Shown one piece after another: positions 6,516-10,743 of a stretch of 10,743 nucleotides of DNA. Where the stretch lies: positions 1 to 10,743 of the forward strand of contig JAOQAL010000707.1 in NCBI GenBank assembly GCA_025963615.1, read 5' to 3'. The notes below the pieces were generated by a model. It saw nothing but the letters and a program-made list of their open reading frames with translations, did not search any database and had not been told where the DNA came from. Every line of letters begins with the position of its first letter. Within the stretch, counting starts at the first letter, position 1. Position numbers and translations under genes: made by a program. This DNA comes from Chitinophagaceae bacterium (GTDB lineage: Bacteria; Bacteroidota; Bacteroidia; Chitinophagales; Chitinophagaceae).

Positions 6516-8921
6516 ATGCTGAAGAACTTTATAAAAATAGCGTGGCGCAATATTGTCAAGAGCCCTTTCTATTCTTTCGTGAATATAATTGGTCTGTCGG
6601 CAGGTATTGCGTTTACAATATTGATAGCAGCCTATGGTTGGGGTGAATTGCAGGTGAACAGGGGCTTGAAAAATGCGGACAGGCAATATATACTGCAAAG
6701 CAAATGGAAAGACCCGAACCTTGGATACGAACTGGCAACACTTGGACCATTGGCAAAAGAGTTGAAAGAACGCTATCCCGACCTGGTTGCTGATTATTAC
6801 CGGTATGATGGCATCACGTCCAATGTGTCGAAAGGAGATAAGAATTTCCGGGAAGGTTTGCAGGTTTGCGATAGCACCATGCTGCACATGTACGGGTTTC
6901 GTTTATTACATGGAAATCCAGCTACCGCTTTTGCGGAGCCCTTTTCAGTGATCATTTCAACAGCAGTAGCTAATAAATATTTTGGTAAAACAGAGGTAGT
7001 AGGACAAACCTTAACCATTGAAAATTTTTCTGGTTCCAGGCATGATTTCATGATAACCGGTGTACTGGATAAATTTTCCAGGAACTCCGTTACGCACCTT
7101 GTAGATGATTATCCAAACTCTATTTTTATTTCATCCGGTAACCTTGCCTTCTTTGGCAGAAATATGAACTGGAATAACCCCAGTATTGCGAGCTATGTGG
7201 AACTACAAAACGGGGTTACTCCGAGGGATCTTGAAAAACCAATACAATACCTTGTAAAGCAAAACACAGCCGCACAAGTAGCTGAAAACCTGACGCCTTA
7301 TCTTGTTCCACTCAACGAATATTACCTGGTAGCGAATAATAGTATGGTAAAGAAAATGCTGTATGCTTTATCGGCTATTGCATTATTCATTTTATTCATG
7401 GCGGTTATCAATTTTGTGAACATGTCCATAAGCAGGTCAGCCACCAGGATGAAAGAAATAGGTATCCGGAAAGTGTTGGGTGGGTTGAAAAAGCAACTGA
7501 TCATGCAATTCCTGGCGGAATCAATTATTCTTGTTTTCTTCGCTACGTTGATTGCCACGGCAATCTATTCACCGGCAAGGGATTTATTCATTCATATAGT
7601 AGGTAAAGAAATTCCCTCGCTCACTCAGTTTCCTTTATATTTTTTTGTTTTCCCCTTTTTACTAATCGGGATCGTAGGTTTTATGGCAGGCATTTATCCT
7701 GCCTTTGTTTTATCCTCTCTGAAATCAGTCGATTCCTTAAAGGGGAAATTAAACTCTGTAAAAGAAAAAGTTTTCCTTCGCAAATCCCTGGTGGCGTTCC
7801 AGTTTGGAACGGCGACCATTGTTTTCGTTGGGGCGATTATTGTTACGCAGCAGATCAGCCTGTTCTTCAGTAAAGACCTGGGTTATAATAAGGATTTTAT
7901 TATTTCTGCACAATTACCCAGGAACTGGTCACCGGAAGGAGTGCGGCGTATGGAAACCCTGCGCAGGCAATTTGTCGAGATGCCACAGGTGAAAAATGTT
8001 ACCCTTTCCTATGAGGTGCCGGATGGAAATAATTCAGGAAATTCTCTGGTATACAAAGCCGGCGCTGATTCAACGACTGCGATCTCAACACAGTTACTTT
8101 TTACAGATGAATACTATGCGTCCACGTACAGCATTCCGATGGCGGCGGGTATTTTTTATTGCCAACCTGGCACGCTGACTGATTCATTTAAAATTGTAAT
8201 TAATGAAACCCAGTCAAAAGCTTTTGGATGGAATGATCCAAAGGAAGCTATAGGAAAACAACTGAAATTCCCTGGATCGGTTAACGGGTTTACCGTTTCA
8301 GGAGTTACCAGGGATTTTCATTTTGGCTCCATGCAAAAAGCTATTCAGCCAGTTACTTTTTTACACGTAGACCTTACAACGACTTTCCGCTATTTCTCAT
8401 TTAAATTAAAGCCAGGGAATATTGGTCAATCAATTACCGCCTTACAAAATAAATGGTCTGCACTCATGCCAGGCACCCCGTTCGAATATCATTTTATGGA
8501 TGACACATTGAAGAAACTTTATAAAACAGAAATACAGTTAAAGCAGGCCACTTATACCGCGACGGTGCTTTCTCTTATCATTGTATTCCTTGGTGTATTG
8601 GGGTTGATTTCTTTAAGCGTTCAGAAAAGGACAAAAGAAATCGGCATCCGGAAAGTGCTGGGTTCTTCTGTGAAAGACATTATCGCATTATTCATAAAAG
8701 AATTTTTATGGATTATTCTCATAGCGGGTATTATTGCCTGTCCGGTCGCCTACCTGCTGATGAAGAACTGGCTGAGTGATTATGTATACAGGATTGATAT
8801 CACGGCAATGCCCTTTATAACTGCTATTGTTTTATTGGGGCTTATAACAGGAATTTTGATAATTATGCAAACTATTAAAACGGCCTTGGCAAACCCGGTG
8901 AAATCATTAAGAACTGAATAA
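6516..8921 (+). CDS. MacB/FtsX-type ABC transporter permease, divergent subtype (801 aa)
   Basis: Complete permease with the same double-MacB plan. TM1 is near 19-40; the first periplasmic domain 41-278; TMs near 279-302, 333-352 and 373-400; TM5 424-447; the second periplasmic domain 448-678; TMs 679-703, 731-750 and 764-785. Coupling-helix motifs are MKEIGIRKVLGG (312-323) and TKEIGIRKVLGS (705-716), and the tail is NPVKSLRTE. It differs from its neighbours just after TM1: the YDRFHK-type box is replaced by QVNRGLKNADRQYILQSKW (46-64), a form I know from a subset of Bacteroidota permeases. The first periplasmic domain is therefore likely to contact something different. The start at 6516 gives the canonical MLKNFIKIAWRN N-terminus. 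No Shine-Dalgarno is evident. The next permease begins 7 nt downstream, so the two form an operon. Confidence 0.95.
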   Translation: MLKNFIKIAWRNIVKSPFYSFVNIIGLSAGIAFTILIAAYGWGELQVNRGLKNADRQYILQSKWKDPNLGYELATLGPLAKELKERYPDLVADYYRYDGITSNVSKGDKNFREGLQVCDSTMLHMYGFRLLHGNPATAFAEPFSVIISTAVANKYFGKTEVVGQTLTIENFSGSRHDFMITGVLDKFSRNSVTHLVDDYPNSIFISSGNLAFFGRNMNWNNPSIASYVELQNGVTPRDLEKPIQYLVKQNTAAQVAENLTPYLVPLNEYYLVANNSMVKKMLYALSAIALFILFMAVINFVNMSISRSATRMKEIGIRKVLGGLKKQLIMQFLAESIILVFFATLIATAIYSPARDLFIHIVGKEIPSLTQFPLYFFVFPFLLIGIVGFMAGIYPAFVLSSLKSVDSLKGKLNSVKEKVFLRKSLVAFQFGTATIVFVGAIIVTQQISLFFSKDLGYNKDFIISAQLPRNWSPEGVRRMETLRRQFVEMPQVKNVTLSYEVPDGNNSGNSLVYKAGADSTTAISTQLLFTDEYYASTYSIPMAAGIFYCQPGTLTDSFKIVINETQSKAFGWNDPKEAIGKQLKFPGSVNGFTVSGVTRDFHFGSMQKAIQPVTFLHVDLTTTFRYFSFKLKPGNIGQSITALQNKWSALMPGTPFEYHFMDDTLKKLYKTEIQLKQATYTATVLSLIIVFLGVLGLISLSVQKRTKEIGIRKVLGSSVKDIIALFIKEFLWIILIAGIIACPVAYLLMKNWLSDYVYRIDITAMPFITAIVLLGLITGILIIMQTIKTALANPVKSLRTE

Positions 8922-8928
8922 CCACATC

Positions 8929-10743
8929 ATGATAAAGAATTACCTGATTATTGCAATGAGAAATTTTTGGCGACACAAAGTGTTTTCCATCATCAATATT
9001 TCGGGTTTATCTATTGGTATCAGCGCGGCCCTGATAATTTTTTTGATTGTGTCGTATGAATTCAGTTTCGAAAAATTCCAAAAGGATGGTAACAGAATCT
9101 ACCGCGTTGTGTCAGATGCTACCTTTCCAGGAGGCTCAGAATTTAAATGCTCCGGAGTGCCCATGCCTATGCCGGTCGCGTTAAGAAATGATTTGCCCGG
9201 GATCGAAACAGCTTCGCATTTTGTTACTATTTACCAGGCTAAGGCAACTATTCCTTTTACCGGCAGCCAATCACCAGCGGAATTTAAGAAACAAAAGAAT
9301 ATCATTTACGCGGATGAATTTTACTTCTCGTTATTTAAATATGAGTGGCTTGCAGGTTCGGAACAAACGGCCTTAAAGGACCCTTTCCAGGTAGTTATTA
9401 CCGAAAGCAAGGCAAAGTTATATTTTGGAAATATACCGGCAAGTGAAGTTATTGGCAGGCAGATTATCTATAATGACAGCATCAAAACAATGGTTTCTGG
9501 GATTGTAAAAGACCTGGATGATAAGGCAACTGATTTCAGGTTTACAGAATTTATTTCATTTCCCACCATGATAAAAACCGGTATCGATAATCAGTTTGGT
9601 GGTGAATTCTGGGGCAGCATCAATTCGGCCAGTCAACTATTCCTGAAACTGGAAAAAGGCACGGCCGCAAAAAAGATAGAATCTCAATTGCCTGCTCTCC
9701 GGAAAAAATATAATAAAGATATCAGGGAAGGTAAGGATGATACTTATAATCACCTGCAATCTCTCACGGATATTCATTTCAACCAGGATTATGATGCATT
9801 TGATCAACGCCAGGCCCATAAGCCGACGATGTATGGCTTACTTGCAGTAGGAACATTTCTTTTATTATTAGGTTGTATTAATTTCATTAACCTGACGACG
9901 GCCAGGTCTGCTTTGCGGGCAAAGGAAATCGGGATCCGCAAAACAGCAGGCAGCAGTAAAATGCAGCTTATCTGCCAATTTCTCAGCGAAACCTTTGTTT
10001 TGACTGTGATGGCTGCTATTTTTTCGTTGGTGCTTATCCCATCACTATTAAAAGTATTCCATGATTTCATACCTCCGGAAATAAATTCTGCTTCTGTCAA
10101 TCAACCTCCCGTTTGGATATTTCTCAGCCTGTTGGTATTGGCCATCACATTCTTGTCAGGATTTTATCCGGCATTGGTTCTGACAAAATTCCAGCCTGTG
10201 CGGGTTTTAAAAAACCAGGTTTATACAGGCACATCAAAGAATTCACAATTATGGCTGAGAAAATCATTAACGGTTACACAATTTGTAATAGCCCAATTCC
10301 TTGTTATTGCAACACTGGTTGTCAGCAAACAAGTCCATTACTCTTTAAATAAAGATCTTGGATATAAAAAAGATGCAATCGTGTATTTCAATACCCCACG
10401 GAATTTCTTTTCGGATAAAAAAGACGACCGGAGATTCGCGCTACTTGAAAGATTAAAAAGTTTCCCGGAAATTGATAAGGTAAGCCTGGCGCAGTCCTCA
10501 CCAGCAAGCGAAAGTACAGGCAGCGCCACGATCAAAGTAAATAATGGCAAAGAAGACGTGGAAATTAATGTAGAACAAAAAAATGGCGATCCGGACTATT
10601 TTGATATTTATAAAATGAAATTGGTAGCAGGAAAATGGCCCCAGAAAAGTGATACCCTGAAAGAATATCTTATCAATGAAACCTTTGCAAGGAGTTTGGG
10701 CTTTTCAAAGCCTGGTGAAGCGGTTGGCCATTTTGTTGATGCG
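8929..10743 (+). CDS. MacB/FtsX-type ABC transporter permease (3' partial)
   Basis: Fourth permease, open to the last base of the window (605 codons seen; relatives here are about 800, so roughly 190-200 residues are missing). The N-terminus MIKNYLIIAMRNFWRHK leads into TM1 (19-42) and the family box FSFEKFQKD (45-53). The first periplasmic domain runs to about 300; TMs are near 301-323, 354-374 and 395-420; TM5 442-466; the second periplasmic domain is cut at its distal part. The first coupling-helix motif is AKEIGIRKTAGSS (331-343), with TAG in place of the VLG of the other copies. The start codon lies 7 nt after the previous stop with no separate promoter or Shine-Dalgarno, so it is probably co-transcribed with the third permease. 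I checked the frame by hand and found no stop. The ending, partner ATPase and substrate are not visible. Confidence 0.93.
   Translation, partial: MIKNYLIIAMRNFWRHKVFSIINISGLSIGISAALIIFLIVSYEFSFEKFQKDGNRIYRVVSDATFPGGSEFKCSGVPMPMPVALRNDLPGIETASHFVTIYQAKATIPFTGSQSPAEFKKQKNIIYADEFYFSLFKYEWLAGSEQTALKDPFQVVITESKAKLYFGNIPASEVIGRQIIYNDSIKTMVSGIVKDLDDKATDFRFTEFISFPTMIKTGIDNQFGGEFWGSINSASQLFLKLEKGTAAKKIESQLPALRKKYNKDIREGKDDTYNHLQSLTDIHFNQDYDAFDQRQAHKPTMYGLLAVGTFLLLLGCINFINLTTARSALRAKEIGIRKTAGSSKMQLICQFLSETFVLTVMAAIFSLVLIPSLLKVFHDFIPPEINSASVNQPPVWIFLSLLVLAITFLSGFYPALVLTKFQPVRVLKNQVYTGTSKNSQLWLRKSLTVTQFVIAQFLVIATLVVSKQVHYSLNKDLGYKKDAIVYFNTPRNFFSDKKDDRRFALLERLKSFPEIDKVSLAQSSPASESTGSATIKVNNGKEDVEINVEQKNGDPDYFDIYKMKLVAGKWPQKSDTLKEYLINETFARSLGFSKPGEAVGHFVDA

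Noticed and set aside
1..10743. CRISPR array, phage, insertion sequence, rRNA or tRNA genes
   Set aside because: I saw no spaced direct repeats of CRISPR size, no transposase or phage proteins, no terminal inverted repeats with target duplications, and no conserved RNA-gene core motifs.

Overview
This window looks like chromosomal DNA of a Bacteroidota bacterium, most likely in or near the Chitinophagaceae. The reasons are a cluster of very long (about 800-residue) MacB/FtsX-type permeases ending in (N/H)PVKSLRTE, A-rich sequence rather than strong Shine-Dalgarno sites ahead of the large genes, a secreted hydrolase cut after an 'A-QQ' type signal peptide, and moderate GC. The taxonomic placement is inference from style, not from a marker gene.

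Layout, all genes on the plus strand: (1) 1-2238, an ABC permease cut at its 5' end by the window edge; (2) 2239-2444, a gap that opens with a 7-bp tandem repeat directly after the stop codon; (3) 2445-3440, a secreted alpha/beta-hydrolase with a C-terminal DUF3471-like domain; (4) 3441-3674, a regulatory gap holding two 16-bp palindromes spaced 21 bp apart and a sigma-54-type -24/-12 element; (5) 3675-6071, a complete 798-aa ABC permease; (6) 6072-6515, a gap of 444 bp that begins with a short relative of the 3' flank of the first permease and carries a cluster of small palindromes; (7) 6516-8921, a complete 801-aa permease of a somewhat different subtype; (8) 8929-10743, a fourth permease starting 7 nt after the third and cut by the window end.

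Each permease is a single-chain tandem duplication of the MacB-type unit: TM helix, large periplasmic domain, three TM helices, then the same again, with one coupling-helix motif of the EIGIRKVLGA type in each half. No ATP-binding subunit lies in the window, so the ATPase must be encoded elsewhere. The substrate cannot be read from sequence. By family resemblance these are extrusion or mechanotransmission transporters rather than importers.

The most useful non-coding signal is the probable enhancer-dependent (sigma-54) promoter upstream of the second permease. It suggests that this permease, and perhaps those downstream, is switched on by an NtrC-type activator binding the paired palindromes. 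I found no clear equivalent upstream of the other genes in the window.
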